Below, one piece after another: positions 22,405 to 33,265 of a stretch of 64,000 nt of DNA (positions are counted from its first letter, which is position 1; each line of letters starts with the position of its first letter). The stretch comes from Haemophilus haemolyticus M19501 (lineage in GTDB: Bacteria; Pseudomonadota; Gammaproteobacteria; Enterobacterales; Pasteurellaceae). The stretch spans positions 62,001-126,000 of the forward strand of contig NZ_AFQO01000016.1 of assembly GCF_000222025.1 (NCBI RefSeq), written 5' to 3'. The notes beneath the pieces are model-generated. The model worked only from the letters and a program-made list of their open reading frames with translations. It had not been told where the DNA came from and ran no database searches. The position numbers and the translations under genes are program-made.

Positions 22405-23595
22405 TTCCCCAATTAGCGTTTTCGCAATCTCTCTTGCTTGCGCATCAATTTCGAGTACATCATCAATATTTTGAATGGTATAAGGCGAAATTTTCTCAAT
22501 CGTTTTCGAATTAATTTTTACAATATCTATAAAGCTAATTTGACGATCTAAAAATGCTTGTACAGCAATTTCATTAGCTGCATTCATTGCTGTTGTCGCA
22601 TATTGACCCGCAGCAAAGGCATCAATAGCCAGTTTTAAATTTGGATAGCGATTAAAATCAGGTTCAATAAACGTCAGTTCTTTGACTTTAAAGAAATCGA
22701 GTGGTTCTACTCCAGCAAAAGTGCGGTGAGGATATGCCATAGTTTCTGCAATTGGTGTACGCATATCTGGATTTCCCATTTGAGCAATGACTGAGCCATC
22801 AACATAACGCACCATAGAATGAATAATCGATTGTGGATGAATAATGACTTCCATTTCTTCTGCACTTGCGTTGAAAAGCCAGCGAGCTTCAATGTATTCT
22901 AAGCCTTTATTCATCATTGTTGCTGAATCGACAGAGATTTTTTTACCCATAGACCAATTAGGGTGCGCAACTGCTTGTTCTGGCGTGATACTAGTAAACT
23001 GTTCGAGTGGTGTGTAACGAAATGGCCCGCCAGAACCAGTGAGTATAATTTTACTTACACCTAATTCAGAAAGTGGGCAAAAACCGATTTTTTCTTGTGC
23101 TTCTGGTGGTAACGATTGAAAAATAGCATTATGTTCACTATCTACTGGTAAAAGCTTCGCACCACAGTTTTTTACAGCATCAATAAAAAGCTGTCCGCAG
23201 GTTACCAATGATTCTTTATTTGCTAGTAACACCTGTTTACCCGCTTTAACCGCTGAAAGAGTCGGTAACAATCCTGCTGCACCAACAATCGACGCCATTA
23301 TCTGATCGGCATCTGGGTGTGCTGCGAGTTTGCAAATAGCTTGTTGTCCCGCTAATACTTCCGTTGGAATATGATGCGCAATTAATTTCTCACGTAAAAT
23401 TTTAGCAGCATTTACATCATCAAGAGCCGCAAAGTGCGGTCGGAATTTGATACATTGTTCAAACATTGCTTCTACATTCTTTCCGCCTACGAGTGCAAAT
23501 GCATGATATTTCTGAGGATTATTTTCGATAACAGAAAGAGTACTCTTACCGATTGATCCCGTTGAACCAAGAATGACAATGTTTTGTTTTTGCAT
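22402..23595 (-). CDS. dxr: 1-deoxy-D-xylulose 5-phosphate reductoisomerase
   Basis: Dxr (IspC) converts DXP to MEP in the non-mevalonate isoprenoid pathway, using NADPH and a divalent metal. The 397-aa protein starts with the nucleotide-binding loop [13 protein letters not shown] and has the metal and substrate residues in [13 protein letters not shown] and [13 protein letters not shown]. Length matches E. coli Dxr. It lies downstream of frr on the same strand, separated by a terminator, so it is probably transcribed independently. Confidence 0.97.
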   Translation of the reverse strand: MQKQNIVILGSTGSIGKSTLSVIENNPQKYHAFALVGGKNVEAMFEQCIKFRPHFAALDDVNAAKILREKLIAHHIPTEVLAGQQAICKLAAHPDADQIMASIVGAAGLLPTLSAVKAGKQVLLANKESLVTCGQLFIDAVKNCGAKLLPVDSEHNAIFQSLPPEAQEKIGFCPLSELGVSKIILTGSGGPFRYTPLEQFTSITPEQAVAHPNWSMGKKISVDSATMMNKGLEYIEARWLFNASAEEMEVIIHPQSIIHSMVRYVDGSVIAQMGNPDMRTPIAETMAYPHRTFAGVEPLDFFKVKELTFIEPDFNRYPNLKLAIDAFAAGQYATTAMNAANEIAVQAFLDRQISFIDIVKINSKTIEKISPYTIQNIDDVLEIDAQAREIAKTLIGE

Positions 23596-23664
23596 AGAAT
23601 CTTTACCGCACTTTTGTTGATTATATTTTCATTGGTACGTCTAAATCCGCATACCTAATAAAAT

Positions 23665-23690
23665 AAAGGCAGACAAAACTGTCTGCCTTT
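23665..23690 (-). terminator. frr terminator
   Basis: AAAGGCAGAC at 23665-23674 pairs perfectly with GTCTGCCTTT at 23681-23690; on the minus strand it is followed by a T-rich run. It lies 15 bp past the frr stop. Confidence 0.85.
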
Positions 23691-23704
23691 CGAATTTTTT
23701 ATGA

Positions 23705-24262
23705 TTAGAAATCCATTAATTCTTTTTCTTTATCCGCTAATACTTCATCTACTTTTTTAATGTAAATATCTGTGATTTTTTGGATTTCTTCTTCTGCTTT
23801 ATGTTGTTCGTTTTCGCTGATTTCTTTGTCTTTTAATAATGCTTTGATTTTATCATTCGCATCACGACGCACATTACGAACCGCAACTTTACCTTGTTCA
23901 CCTTCGCCTTTTACAATTTTGATTAAATCGCGACGGCGTTCTTCTGTTAATGGAGGAAGCGGAACACGGATTGTGGTACCCGCTGAAGATGGGTTTAAAC
24001 CTAAATCTGAGGTTAAAATTGCTTTTTCTACCGCAGAGATTAAAGAACGATCAAAAACAGTTACAGCTAAAGTACGTGCATCTTCTGCCACTACGTTTGC
24101 TAATTGGCGAAGTGGGGTCGCCGCACCATAATATTCAACTTGAATTGCATCAAGTAAACTTGGTTGTGCACGACCAGTACGGATTTTCGAAATATGGCCT
24201 TTTAATGCTTCAAGGCTTTTTTCCATACGATCTTGAGCATCTTTTTTAATTTGGTTAAGCAT
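23705..24262 (-). CDS. frr: Ribosome recycling factor
   Basis: RRF splits post-termination ribosomes together with EF-G. The 185-aa product has the normal length and the family stretches [12 protein letters not shown]-like ([21 protein letters not shown]) and [16 protein letters not shown]. Flanking uptake-signal hairpins on both sides suggest a monocistronic unit. Confidence 0.97.
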
Positions 24263-24363
24263 TGCATTATCCTTTTAATTGACGAAAGTTAAAACGCGGT
24301 GATTTTACTGGATTTTTGTAAATTTTTGAATACATTTATCAGCTTGAAAACAGATAAAAAATG

Positions 24364-24392
24364 ACCGCACTTCAGTTACCCAAAGTGCGGTT
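24364..24392. terminator. Paired uptake-signal terminator between frr and pckA
   Basis: ACCGCACTT at 24364-24372 pairs with AAGTGCGGT at 24383-24391, 20 bp past the pckA stop. On the minus strand it is a typical inverted uptake-signal terminator for pckA, though its T run is weak. Confidence 0.7.
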
Positions 24393-24412
24393 AATATTTT
24401 TAGTATTTTTAA

Positions 24413-26029
24413 TTAAGCTTTAGGACCAGCTGCAATTAAAGCTTTGCCTTCTTCATTAGTTGCATATTTAACAAAGTTTTTCACAAAGCGACCGGCTAAG
24501 TCTTCAGCTTTTGATTGCCATTGTGCTTTATCTGCGTAAGTATCACGAGGATCCAAGATTGCAGAATCTACACCTGGTAATGCTTTAGGAATTGCTAAGT
24601 TGAAGATTGGTAATTCGCCCATTTCAGCTTTTTCAATTGAGCCATCTAAGATTGCATCAATGATTCCGCGAGTATCTTTGATTGAGATACGTTTTCCTGT
24701 GCCATTCCAACCAGTATTCACTAAGTAAGCTTCAGCACCTGCTGCTTGCATACGTTTTACTAACACTTCCGCATATTGAGTTGGGTGAAGCGTTAAGAAC
24801 GCTGCGCCGAAGCATGCTGAGAAAGTTGGAGTTGGTTCAGTAATACCACGTTCAGTACCTGCTAATTTTGCAGTGAAACCTGATAAGAAGTAGTATTTAG
24901 TTTGTTCTGGTGTCAATTTAGATACTGGTGGTAATACGCCAAATGCATCTGCTGTTAAGAAAATCACTTTAGTTGCGTGGCCAGCACGAGAAACTGGTTT
25001 TACAATGTTATCGATGTGATAAATTGGGTAAGACACGCGAGTATTTTCTGTTTTTGAACCATCATCGAAATTAACAGAACCATCTGCACGAACAACCACG
25101 TTTTCTAATAATGCATCGCGACGGATAGCGCGGTAAATATCTGGTTCATTTTCTTCTGAAAGGTGAATGGTTTTCGCATAGCAACCACCTTCAAAGTTAA
25201 AGATACCCACATCATCCCAACCGTGTTCATCGTCACCGATTAATTCACGTTTTGGATCGGTTGAAAGAGTTGTTTTACCTGTACCAGATAAGCCGAAGAA
25301 GATTGCTACATCGCCATCTTTACCAACATTAGCTGAACAGTGCATTGCGCCAACACCTTTAAGTGGTAGGAAGTAGTTCATCATTGAGAACATACCTTTT
25401 TTCATTTCACCGCCGTACCAAGTACCACCGATTAATTGAATGCGCTCAGTTAAGTTGAAGGCAACGAAGTTTTCTGAATTTAAACCTTGTTCTTTCCAGT
25501 TTGGATTGGTTACTTTAGAACCATTCATTACAACGAAATCTGGTTCAAAATTTTTGAGTTGTTCTTCAGTTGGGCGAATAAACATATTTTTCACAAAATG
25601 TGCTTGCCATGCAACTTCAGTTACAATACGTACTGCAATACGGTCGCGTTCGCTCGCGCCACAGAAACCATCAACCACAAATAAGCGTTTACGAGAAAGT
25701 TGGTTAGTCACCAAGTCTTTTAAGCTTTGCCATGTAGCTTGGTTCATTGGTTTGTTGTCATTTTTCGCTGCTTCAGATGTCCACCAAACAGTATCTTTGG
25801 TTTTTTCATCTAACACGATATATTTATCTTTTGGTGAACGGCCAGTGAAGATACCAGTATCTACAGCTACGGCACCAGTCGTAGTTAAAGTACCTTTTTC
25901 AAAGCCTTCTAAACCTGGATTGGTTTCTTCTTCGAACAATTGCTCGTAGCTTGGATTGTAGACAACGTCTTTTACGTCATAAATGCCTAGCGCTTCAAGT
26001 TCTTTTACTACTTTGTTTAAGTCTGTCAT
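24413..26029 (-). CDS. pckA: Phosphoenolpyruvate carboxykinase (ATP)
   Basis: PckA interconverts oxaloacetate and phosphoenolpyruvate with ATP/ADP; in capnophilic Pasteurellaceae it can also run in the CO2-fixing direction. The 538-aa protein is family length, with the kinase P-loop [11 protein letters not shown], the metal-binding DDEHGWDD and FEGGCYAKT. An apparent CRP-like site and promoter lie upstream. No operon partner. Confidence 0.97.
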   Translation of the reverse strand: MTDLNKVVKELEALGIYDVKDVVYNPSYEQLFEEETNPGLEGFEKGTLTTTGAVAVDTGIFTGRSPKDKYIVLDEKTKDTVWWTSEAAKNDNKPMNQATWQSLKDLVTNQLSRKRLFVVDGFCGASERDRIAVRIVTEVAWQAHFVKNMFIRPTEEQLKNFEPDFVVMNGSKVTNPNWKEQGLNSENFVAFNLTERIQLIGGTWYGGEMKKGMFSMMNYFLPLKGVGAMHCSANVGKDGDVAIFFGLSGTGKTTLSTDPKRELIGDDEHGWDDVGIFNFEGGCYAKTIHLSEENEPDIYRAIRRDALLENVVVRADGSVNFDDGSKTENTRVSYPIYHIDNIVKPVSRAGHATKVIFLTADAFGVLPPVSKLTPEQTKYYFLSGFTAKLAGTERGITEPTPTFSACFGAAFLTLHPTQYAEVLVKRMQAAGAEAYLVNTGWNGTGKRISIKDTRGIIDAILDGSIEKAEMGELPIFNLAIPKALPGVDSAILDPRDTYADKAQWQSKAEDLAGRFVKNFVKYATNEEGKALIAAGPKA

Positions 26030-26059
26030 AAGTCACCTCTAATATTTAAGATTAAAATT

Positions 26060-26088
26060 TAACTATTGCCTATTCTAAAGAATGTCAA
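26060..26088 (-). promoter_or_regulatory. pckA promoter
   Basis: On the minus strand TTGACA (26088-26083) and TAGTTA (26065-26060) are spaced by 17 bp, giving a start about 25 bp upstream of the pckA ATG. Confidence 0.65.
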
Positions 26089-26098
26089 TGCAAAAAAA

Positions 26099-26114
26099 TG
26101 TTAACTAGATCTCA
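26099..26114. promoter_or_regulatory. CRP-like site upstream of pckA
   Basis: TGTTAACTAGATCTCA resembles the CRP consensus TGTGA-N6-TCACA with two mismatches in the core halves and A/T flanks. It lies upstream of the predicted -35. CRP control of gluconeogenesis is expected, but this individual site is inference. Confidence 0.45.
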
Positions 26115-26175
26115 TTTTTAAAAAATTATAGCTCTCCATTACCTATTTTTAGGTGTATCAATGATGTAGATCAAA

Positions 26176-26198
26176 AATCCCGACATGGCGTCGGGATT
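26176..26198 (-). terminator. hslO terminator
   Basis: AATCCCGAC at 26176-26184 pairs perfectly with GTCGGGATT at 26190-26198, 5 bp past the hslO stop; the minus strand continues with TTTTT. Confidence 0.88.
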
Positions 26199-26202
26199 GT
26201 TT

Positions 26203-27084
26203 TTAAAGCTTTGTTGATTTTAATTTTTCAATCGCTTCTTTATTAAAGAAGTAGTGTGTGCCACAACATTCACATTGCATATCAATACTGCCTTTATGCT
26301 CGGTTAATATTTCGTCAATTTCTTCATCGGAGATGAGCAGTAATGCAGAACCAGAACGCTCTGCGGAGCAGCCACAGAAAAATTGTACATCTTGTGCTGG
26401 ATAAAGATTGACGGTTTCTTCGTGATATAAACGATAGAGTAACTCTTCTGCTGGGAGACCAAATAATTCTTCATCTTTTACTGTTGATGCGAGCGTAGTT
26501 AAATGCTCAAAATCTTCTAATGTACCAGAACCATCAGGCATAATTTGTAATAACATACCTGCTGCCACTGGCTTTCCTTCATATTCTCCAGTACGAATAA
26601 TTAATTGAGTTTGAAGCTGTTCTGAGCGTACAAAATAATCTTCTAAGCATTCTGTGATCGTCGGTTTATCCAAGCTAATTACACCTTGATAGCGTTCGCC
26701 TTCTTTTGGTGCAATAGTAATGACCAATACGCCTTTGCCAATCATATTGTGCAGACTCATATTTTCAGTGATGTTGCCATCCACTCGAGCAAGGGCGCGG
26801 ATTTGTTGTTGATCATTGCCATTTACTAATGCTAAGCGTAATGGACCATCGCCTTGAATTTGTACGGTGATATTGCCGTCAAATTTTAGTGTGGCAGTGA
26901 GCAAATTAGTCGCCACCATCATTTCACCTAATAAATCTTGTACTGCTTTAGGATACTGATGGGTATTTAATGTATCAGTGAATGTTTTATTTAAGCGAAC
27001 CCATTCCCCACGAACCGCACGATTTTGGAAAAGATAACGGTAAAGCTTGTCATTGTCTTGAGTATAGTCTTGTTGATTGGTCAT
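26203..27084 (-). CDS. hslO: Redox-activated chaperonin Hsp33
   Basis: Hsp33 is a cytosolic holdase switched on by oxidation of zinc-bound cysteines. The 293-aa protein has the redox switch at its C-terminus: CGC (FFCGCSAERSGS) and CECC (MQCECCGTHYFF), giving the CxC and CxxC pairs. Length is close to E. coli Hsp33. It is downstream of argH but separated from it by 155 bp containing an uptake-signal hairpin. Confidence 0.96.
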   Translation of the reverse strand: MTNQQDYTQDNDKLYRYLFQNRAVRGEWVRLNKTFTDTLNTHQYPKAVQDLLGEMMVATNLLTATLKFDGNITVQIQGDGPLRLALVNGNDQQQIRALARVDGNITENMSLHNMIGKGVLVITIAPKEGERYQGVISLDKPTITECLEDYFVRSEQLQTQLIIRTGEYEGKPVAAGMLLQIMPDGSGTLEDFEHLTTLASTVKDEELFGLPAEELLYRLYHEETVNLYPAQDVQFFCGCSAERSGSALLLISDEEIDEILTEHKGSIDMQCECCGTHYFFNKEAIEKLKSTKL

Positions 27085-27104
27085 TAATCATTCCTAATTG
27101 AAAT

Positions 27105-27135
27105 AAAAAGTGCGGTAGTTTTTCCCGCACTTTTT
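27105..27135 (-). terminator. Uptake-signal hairpin between argH and hslO
   Basis: AAAAAGTGCGG at 27105-27115 pairs with CCGCACTTTTT at 27125-27135 and has T residues on both strands. It probably ends the argH transcript. The 100 bp between it and argH show nothing I recognise. Confidence 0.7.
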
Positions 27136-27239
27136 GTTTTATCATCTTATTTAAGTGTTGCTACTCATAATTGGGGCTATTCAGTGGATTGCAAGGGAGT
27201 CTTGTGAAATCCAATTGTGATATGCGTGTTAAAATATGA

Positions 27240-28613
27240 TTAAGTAAATCTTGTTTTGGCTTCTGCAATAGCTTCGGCAACACGCAATGGCGATACACCA
27301 CCTTTTGCACAACGTTTGTCTAAACAAGATTGGAGAGAAAGAATCTCGTAAACATCATCTCCCACTACTTCACTAAATTGGCGGAATTCAGGGATAGTAA
27401 GATCTTCTAATCCTTTGCCTTTCTCGATTGCATAAACAACCGTTTCACCCACGATATGATGGGAATCTCGGAAAGGTACGCCCTTAGAAACCAAATAATC
27501 TGCTAATTCAGTTGCGTTTGAATAGCCTTTTAGCGCCGCTTCACGAGTACGTTCAACATTTACTTTCAATTCATCTAATACGAAAGTTGCCATGTCCACA
27601 CAGTTTTGCCAAGTATCTAGGGCATCAAAAATACCTTCTTTGTCTTCTTGCATATCTTTATTATACGCAAGTGGCAAACCTTTTAAGGTGACTAGCATGC
27701 CTGTTAATGAGCCAATCACTCTACCTGCTTTGCCTCGAATTAACTCACATGCATCAGGATTTTTCTTTTGTGGCATTAATGATGAGCCAGAAGTCACACG
27801 ATCAGATAGTTCCACGAAATTTGCCTCTCCGCTGTTAAAGATAATCATATCTTCAGCAAAGCGGGAAAGATGGGCCATACTGAGGGAGGCGATGGAAAGC
27901 AATTCTACGATATGATCGCGGTCAGAGACGCTATCTAAGCTATTTCTAGTCGCAAAAGTAAAACCAAGATCGTGCGCAAGTGAATCACGATCTACAGCAT
28001 AAGCCGTACCCGCCAGCGCACCACTACCAAGTGGACAGGTATTCATACGATTATACGCATCTGTTAAACGTGAATAGTCACGCTCGAACATTTCTACATA
28101 TGCCATACACCAATGCGCAAAAGTGATTGGTTGCGCTCGTTGTAAATGGGTATAGCCAGGCATTACTGCTTGTTGTGTGTTTTCTGCGGTTTGAACTAAA
28201 TGGCGTTGCAAATTACGTACTGATTCTTGTAATTCAACCACACGTTGTTTGCACCATAGTTTTATATCTACAGCCACTTGATCGTTACGACTACGGCCGG
28301 TATGTAATTTTTTACCAAGGTTGCCTACTTTATCAATTAGCTTACTTTCAACCCAACTATGAATATCTTCAGCATCATCTTGTAAAATTGCTTGCGGATT
28401 TGACCGCACTTCAATAAGTAATTCATTTAGTGCTTGTTCAAGTTGATGCTGTTCTTCGATAGTTAATACATTGACTTTCATCAAGGCGTTGGACCAACCA
28501 ATTGAGCCTTGAATGTCCTGTTCTGCCAAACGATAATCAAAACGTAACGAGTCATTAAAATCTTTAAAACGTTTATCCGTTGCCTGCGTAAAACGCCCAC
28601 CCCAAAGTGCCAT
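27240..28613 (-). CDS. argH: Argininosuccinate lyase
   Basis: ArgH cleaves argininosuccinate to arginine and fumarate, the last step of arginine biosynthesis. The 457-aa protein has the superfamily signature [11 protein letters not shown] with the catalytic serine and [11 protein letters not shown] near residue 105. It stands alone here. A symmetric ArgR-box-like sequence lies 38-55 bp upstream of the start, suggesting arginine repression. Confidence 0.97.
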   Translation of the reverse strand: MALWGGRFTQATDKRFKDFNDSLRFDYRLAEQDIQGSIGWSNALMKVNVLTIEEQHQLEQALNELLIEVRSNPQAILQDDAEDIHSWVESKLIDKVGNLGKKLHTGRSRNDQVAVDIKLWCKQRVVELQESVRNLQRHLVQTAENTQQAVMPGYTHLQRAQPITFAHWCMAYVEMFERDYSRLTDAYNRMNTCPLGSGALAGTAYAVDRDSLAHDLGFTFATRNSLDSVSDRDHIVELLSIASLSMAHLSRFAEDMIIFNSGEANFVELSDRVTSGSSLMPQKKNPDACELIRGKAGRVIGSLTGMLVTLKGLPLAYNKDMQEDKEGIFDALDTWQNCVDMATFVLDELKVNVERTREAALKGYSNATELADYLVSKGVPFRDSHHIVGETVVYAIEKGKGLEDLTIPEFRQFSEVVGDDVYEILSLQSCLDKRCAKGGVSPLRVAEAIAEAKTRFT

Positions 28614-28650
28614 AATCTTTCCTTTTTATTTTAATTAATTATTCTATTAT

Positions 28651-28668
28651 TATGCATATTTATGCATA
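28651..28668. promoter_or_regulatory. ArgR-box-like operator upstream of argH
   Basis: TATGCATATTTATGCATA matches the 18-bp ARG box consensus TNTGAATWWWWATTCANW at all but one position per half (C for A, G for T). The two mismatches are symmetrical. Confidence 0.6.
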
Positions 28669-28697
28669 AAGCAATATTCTATATTAATAATAAAACA

Positions 28698-28730
28698 AAA
28701 ATGGACAAAACCTCTCATTTTGTCCATTTT
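28698..28730 (-). terminator. galU terminator
   Basis: A 13-bp perfect stem AAAATGGACAAAA/TTTTGTCCATTTT encloses a 7-nt loop, followed on the minus strand by TGTTTTATT. It lies 18 bp past the galU stop. Confidence 0.9.
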
Positions 28731-28747
28731 ATCTATATTGGTGCTAT

Positions 28748-29635
28748 TTATAGGGTTTTCGCCAAATTTTTGATAAAGGATTTAAATTCTTTACCTAATT
28801 TTTCGTGACGAATACCATATTCTACGAAAGCTTCCATATAGCCAATTTTATCGCCACAATCAAAAGTTTCCCCAGTCATATGAAATGCTTCAACAGTTTC
28901 TTTTTCAATTAGCATATCAATAGCATCAGTTAATTGGATTTCATCGCCAACACCAATTGGTGTTTTTTCCAACAAATCCCAAATTGCTGCTGAAAAAACA
29001 TAACGCCCAACTACAGCAAGATTTGATGGTGCGTCTTCAATAGAAGGTTTTTCAACAATACTATTAATTTTTGCACTTTCACCGCCATTAAGCTCAATGC
29101 CACCACAATCTGCAACACCATAGCTACTCACATTTTCTTGCGGAACTGAGGTTACCATAATTTGGCTTGCGCCAGTTTCATTAAAGCGTTGAATCATTGC
29201 AGCAAGATTTTCTTTTTTCTGATCTGCACTAAATTCAGCTAATAATACATCTGGTAACATAACGGCAAAAGATTCATTTCCTACTAAAGGACGACCGCAT
29301 AACACGGCGTGACCTAAGCCTTTCGCATTACCTTGACGAACGTGCATAATGGTTACATTTTTCGGACAGATAGAACGAACTTCTTCTAGAAGCTGACGCT
29401 TCACACGTTTTTCCAGCATCGTTTCTAATTCAAAAGATGTATCAAAATGGTTTTCGATAGCATTTTTTGATGAATGTGTTACCAGCACAATTTCTTTTAT
29501 GCCAGCAGCTACACATTCATTTACCACGTATTGAATTAACGGTTTATCCACCAAAGTGAGCATTTCCTTCGGAATCGCCTTCGTGGCGGGCAACATACGT
29601 GTGCCAAGACCGGCGACAGGAATAATTGCTTTCAT
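28748..29635 (-). CDS. galU: UTP-glucose-1-phosphate uridylyltransferase
   Basis: GalU makes UDP-glucose, the donor for LOS glucose and, through GalE, galactose. The 295-aa protein starts [19 protein letters not shown], the nucleotidyltransferase motif, and has EKP-containing [13 protein letters not shown]. It lies 21 bp downstream of csrA and is probably co-transcribed with it. It supplies the glycosyltransferases including LpsA. Confidence 0.96.
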   Translation of the reverse strand: MKAIIPVAGLGTRMLPATKAIPKEMLTLVDKPLIQYVVNECVAAGIKEIVLVTHSSKNAIENHFDTSFELETMLEKRVKRQLLEEVRSICPKNVTIMHVRQGNAKGLGHAVLCGRPLVGNESFAVMLPDVLLAEFSADQKKENLAAMIQRFNETGASQIMVTSVPQENVSSYGVADCGGIELNGGESAKINSIVEKPSIEDAPSNLAVVGRYVFSAAIWDLLEKTPIGVGDEIQLTDAIDMLIEKETVEAFHMTGETFDCGDKIGYMEAFVEYGIRHEKLGKEFKSFIKNLAKTL

Positions 29636-29656
29636 ATTATCATATCCATTGTTTAA

Positions 29657-29848
29657 CTAAGAGGAACCTAAATAGGGTTCATCTTTCGTTTGTTTAATTC
29701 GTTGGTAAATTTCTTCTCGGTGAACGGATACTTCTTTAGGCGCTTCAACACCGAGTTTAACTTGGTTTCCACGTACACTCAAAACCGTGATAGAAATATC
29801 ATCTCCAATAAGTACACTTTCGCCAACTTTACGAGTTAAGATTAACAT
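29657..29848 (-). CDS. csrA: Carbon storage regulator CsrA
   Basis: CsrA is an RNA-binding post-transcriptional regulator that recognises GGA motifs near ribosome-binding sites. The 63-aa protein starts [18 protein letters not shown] and has the RNA-contacting [13 protein letters not shown], both canonical. It lies 78 bp downstream of alaS, the usual neighbour in gammaproteobacteria. An imperfect GGTTGG/CCAACC hairpin at 29900-29918 lies in that gap. Confidence 0.97.
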
Positions 29849-29926
29849 CTTTTATCTCCTTAGTTTGCATTTATTAGATATCCCTATCAATCAAGGAAGG
29901 GTTGGCATCCCACCAACCAGCTTGTA

Positions 29927-32551
29927 CTACAGATTTTTGTTTAACCAGTCTTGTGCCACTTTAATTGCTTGTGCCACATTTTCTGGTTGGGAACCTCCTG
30001 CCATTGCCATATCCGGACGACCACCGCCTTTACCCCCGACCTGTTGAGCCATTAAATTAACGAGCTCTCCAGCTTTTACTTTGGTAGTTAAATCGTTTGT
30101 TACACCAACGACAAGGTTGACTTTTTCATCTAAGAACGATGCGAATGCGATTACGCCTGAGCCGAGTTGATTTTTTAAATCATCGACCATCACACGTAAT
30201 GATTTTGTTTCTATGCCGTCTAATTGTTGTGCGATAACAGAAACACCATTAATTTTCACCGCACTTTTTACAAAATCAGAACCAGCCTGCATTGCGGCTT
30301 TTTCTTTCAGACCTTGCAATTCTTTTTCCACTTTCTTCGCTTTGTCTTGAAGTTGCTGGATTTTTTCCGCTAAGGTATTTACGTCTGATTTTAATAAGTC
30401 CGCGCTTTGGGTTAGAATACGTTGTTGATTATGTAACCACTCAATCGCATTTTCACCTGTTACAGCTTCAATACGACGAACGCCTGCCGCCACTGCACTT
30501 TCAGTAATAATTTTAAATAGACCAATATCCCCAGTGCGTTTTGCGTGAATACCACCACAAAGCTCAATTGAGAAATCGCCCATGGTTAATACGCGAACCT
30601 TATCACCATATTTCTCGCCAAAGAGCGCCATTGCCCCTTTAGCTTTTGCTGAATCAATGTCCATAATATCCGTTTGAACAGGGAAGTTAGCACGGATTTT
30701 TTGGTTTACTAATGTTTCAATTTGAGTTAATTGTTCTTTTGTAATTGCTTCAGGTTGAGCGAAGTCAAAACGCAAGGCTTTATCTGAAACAAGTGATCCT
30801 TTTTGCACAACATGCTGACCTAAAACTTGACGTAAGGCTGCGTGCAATAAGTGTGTTGCTGAGTGATTGAGTGATGTGTTGTGGCGACGTTCTGCATCCA
30901 CAATAGCATTCACCGATTGTCCAACTTTCAAACTTCCTTGCGTTAATTCTCCAATGTGTCCAAATACTTGCCCATATTTTTGGGTATCTTTAACATTAAA
31001 GGTCATTCCTTGTGCGCTTAAATATCCGCTATCGCCAATTTGGCCACCTGATTCTGCATAAAACGGCGTATTTTCTAAAATAACGAACGCACTTTGACCC
31101 GCTTCGATACTTTCTACTGATTTACCATCATAGAAAAGTGCGGTGATTTTTGCTTGAGATTCGACTTCAGTATAGCCTTCAAACTTAGTTTCACCATCTA
31201 CGCGAATAACGCTGTTGTAGTCCACACCAAACTGGCTCGCTGCTTGAGCACGAGTACGTTGTGCTTCCATTTCACGGTCAAACGCTTGTTCATCAATAGT
31301 GATATTGCGCTCACGACATACATCAGCCGTTAAATCTAATGGGAAACCATAGGTGTCATACAGTTTGAATGCAACTTCACCTGAAAGAACGCCATCTTTC
31401 ACTTGAGCAAGGGCTTCATCTAATAAGCTCAACCCACGTTCTAGAGTGCGAGCAAATTGTTCTTCTTCTAGACGTAATAGTTTTTCAACATTTACTTGTT
31501 TTGCTTTTACGTCTTTGCCTGCTTCTGCCATTACTTCAATTAGAGTTGGCACGAGTTTATAGAAAAAGGCTTCTTTGGCACCTAATAAGTGACCGTGACG
31601 AACTGCGCGGCGAATAATACGACGTAATACATAACCACGGCCTTCATTTGATGGAATAACGCCATCTGCGATTAAATATGCACAAGAACGAATATGGTCA
31701 GCAATAACACGTAATGATTTATTACTTAAATCTGTTGTGCCTACAACTTCAGCCGTTTTTGCGATTAATGTTTTGAAAATATCAATCTCATAGTTTGAGT
31801 TAACATGTTGTAATACAGCAGAAATACGCTCTAATCCCATCCCGGTATCAACCGATGGTCGTGGTAATTTTTCCATTGTGCCATCTGCTAAACGGTTGAA
31901 CTGCATAAACACAACGTTCCAGATTTCGATATAGCGGTCGCCATCTTCTTCTGGTGAGCCTGGAGGTCCGCCCCAAATATGCTCACCGTGATCGTAGAAA
32001 ATTTCAGTACAAGGACCGCAAGGACCCGTATCGCCCATTGCCCAGAAGTTGTCTGATGCGTAAGGTGCGCCTTTATTGTCACCAATGCGAATAATGCGTT
32101 CAGCAGGAACACCGACTTCTTTATTCCAGATATTGTAGGCTTCGTCATCGGTTTCATACACGGTTACCCATAGTTTTTCTTTAGGTAAACCGAGCCATTG
32201 TGGGGAGGTTAAATATTCCCAAGCAAAATTAATCGCATCGTGTTTGAAATAATCACCGAAGCTGAAGTTTCCTAACATTTCAAAGAATGTATGGTGACGT
32301 GCGGTATAACCCACGTTTTCTAAATCGTTATGTTTACCGCCTGCGCGTACGCAACGCTGTGCAGTGGTTGCACGAGAATAAGGACGTTTATCCATTCCAA
32401 GGAATACATCCTTAAATTGGTTCATCCCAGCATTCGTGAAAAGCAAAGTCGGATCATTTTCCGGCACAAGTGAGCTACTCTCAACTACTTGGTGGCCTTT
32501 GCTATGGAAAAAGTCAAGGAATGATTGTCTTATTTCTGCTGTTGTTTTCAT
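29927..32551 (-). CDS. alaS: Alanyl-tRNA synthetase
   Basis: AlaRS charges tRNA-Ala and edits mis-serylated tRNA. The 874-aa protein is full length: N-terminal catalytic core with the class II motif 1 region and [15 protein letters not shown], the editing domain with [12 protein letters not shown] and [13 protein letters not shown] zinc residues, and a C-terminal oligomerisation domain ending with a glycine-rich [15 protein letters not shown]. It is followed by csrA and galU. Confidence 0.98.
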   Translation of the reverse strand: MKTTAEIRQSFLDFFHSKGHQVVESSSLVPENDPTLLFTNAGMNQFKDVFLGMDKRPYSRATTAQRCVRAGGKHNDLENVGYTARHHTFFEMLGNFSFGDYFKHDAINFAWEYLTSPQWLGLPKEKLWVTVYETDDEAYNIWNKEVGVPAERIIRIGDNKGAPYASDNFWAMGDTGPCGPCTEIFYDHGEHIWGGPPGSPEEDGDRYIEIWNVVFMQFNRLADGTMEKLPRPSVDTGMGLERISAVLQHVNSNYEIDIFKTLIAKTAEVVGTTDLSNKSLRVIADHIRSCAYLIADGVIPSNEGRGYVLRRIIRRAVRHGHLLGAKEAFFYKLVPTLIEVMAEAGKDVKAKQVNVEKLLRLEEEQFARTLERGLSLLDEALAQVKDGVLSGEVAFKLYDTYGFPLDLTADVCRERNITIDEQAFDREMEAQRTRAQAASQFGVDYNSVIRVDGETKFEGYTEVESQAKITALFYDGKSVESIEAGQSAFVILENTPFYAESGGQIGDSGYLSAQGMTFNVKDTQKYGQVFGHIGELTQGSLKVGQSVNAIVDAERRHNTSLNHSATHLLHAALRQVLGQHVVQKGSLVSDKALRFDFAQPEAITKEQLTQIETLVNQKIRANFPVQTDIMDIDSAKAKGAMALFGEKYGDKVRVLTMGDFSIELCGGIHAKRTGDIGLFKIITESAVAAGVRRIEAVTGENAIEWLHNQQRILTQSADLLKSDVNTLAEKIQQLQDKAKKVEKELQGLKEKAAMQAGSDFVKSAVKINGVSVIAQQLDGIETKSLRVMVDDLKNQLGSGVIAFASFLDEKVNLVVGVTNDLTTKVKAGELVNLMAQQVGGKGGGRPDMAMAGGSQPENVAQAIKVAQDWLNKNL

Positions 32552-32656
32552 TAAAAAGAATCCTTGTTACCCATAATAAAAATAAAAACTAAATCGCTCT
32601 ATTTTTGCATATTTTTGAAATTTATAAAAAGGCTTTTTGCCAAAACCCCAAAATAA

Positions 32657-32692
32657 AACCGCACTTCACGACGCTATTTGAGAAGTGCGGTT
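32657..32692 (-). terminator. uspA terminator, paired uptake signals
   Basis: AACCGCACTTC at 32657-32667 pairs with GAAGTGCGGTT at 32682-32692 downstream of uspA on the minus strand. It also insulates alaS from uspA read-through. Confidence 0.75.
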
Positions 32693-32738
32693 AAAATTTA
32701 AGTTATTTCAGATTATTCAAAAAACAATTTCTTGTTAA

Positions 32739-33164
32739 TTATTCATCTCTAAGCGGAACAACCAACATATCAATTTTAATCGTATTCATTACTTGACGTG
32801 TTGAAGACATTAACTTACTCCAAAAGTCTTGGTGATGTCCCGTCACTAATAAATCTACATCATATTGTTCGATAGCATCACTTAGAACTTGTCCTAAATC
32901 ACCACTGCCACTCAATTTTTCTGAAATTGGATAATCTGCACTTTCAGCTAAATCTAATAAGGCTTTTTGTGTTTCCGTGGAAATTCTGTCTTGCATTGAA
33001 GACATATTCACATCAATCAATCCAGTGTAAAGATCCGAAAAGTTCACATCAACGTGGATGATAGAAAGTTTTGCTTCGTGGCGTTTTGCAACCCCAACTG
33101 CTTTTTTAAGTAAAACAGGACTCTCTTCAGAAAGATCTACTGCCACTAAAACGTGTTTGTACAT
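32739..33164 (-). CDS. uspA: Universal stress protein A
   Basis: The 141-aa cytosolic protein starts [22 protein letters not shown] and has the Usp fold with [21 protein letters not shown]. That stretch has H where ATP-binding Usp proteins have G-x-x-G-x-x-x-x-x-x-x-x-x-G, so it is of the non-ATP-binding UspA type. It is monocistronic. The exact stress role in Haemophilus is not shown by the sequence. Confidence 0.93.
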   Translation of the reverse strand: MYKHVLVAVDLSEESPVLLKKAVGVAKRHEAKLSIIHVDVNFSDLYTGLIDVNMSSMQDRISTETQKALLDLAESADYPISEKLSGSGDLGQVLSDAIEQYDVDLLVTGHHQDFWSKLMSSTRQVMNTIKIDMLVVPLRDE

Positions 33165-33265
33165 AATCGACTCCTTAACTGATTGGTTCGGCTTTTAACT
33201 GGCTCTAATGCTAACATTTTGAGCAATAAGAAACTGTGTACTAGATCACAATTTAAACATTTTTA

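Noticed and set aside
25440-25949. 169-codon plus-strand open frame
   Set aside because: It is antisense to pckA and lacks a ribosome-binding site or recognisable domain.
27136-27239. Gap between argH and hslO as a possible small RNA gene
   Set aside because: No promoter, hairpin or coding signal distinguishes it apart from the uptake-signal hairpin next to it.
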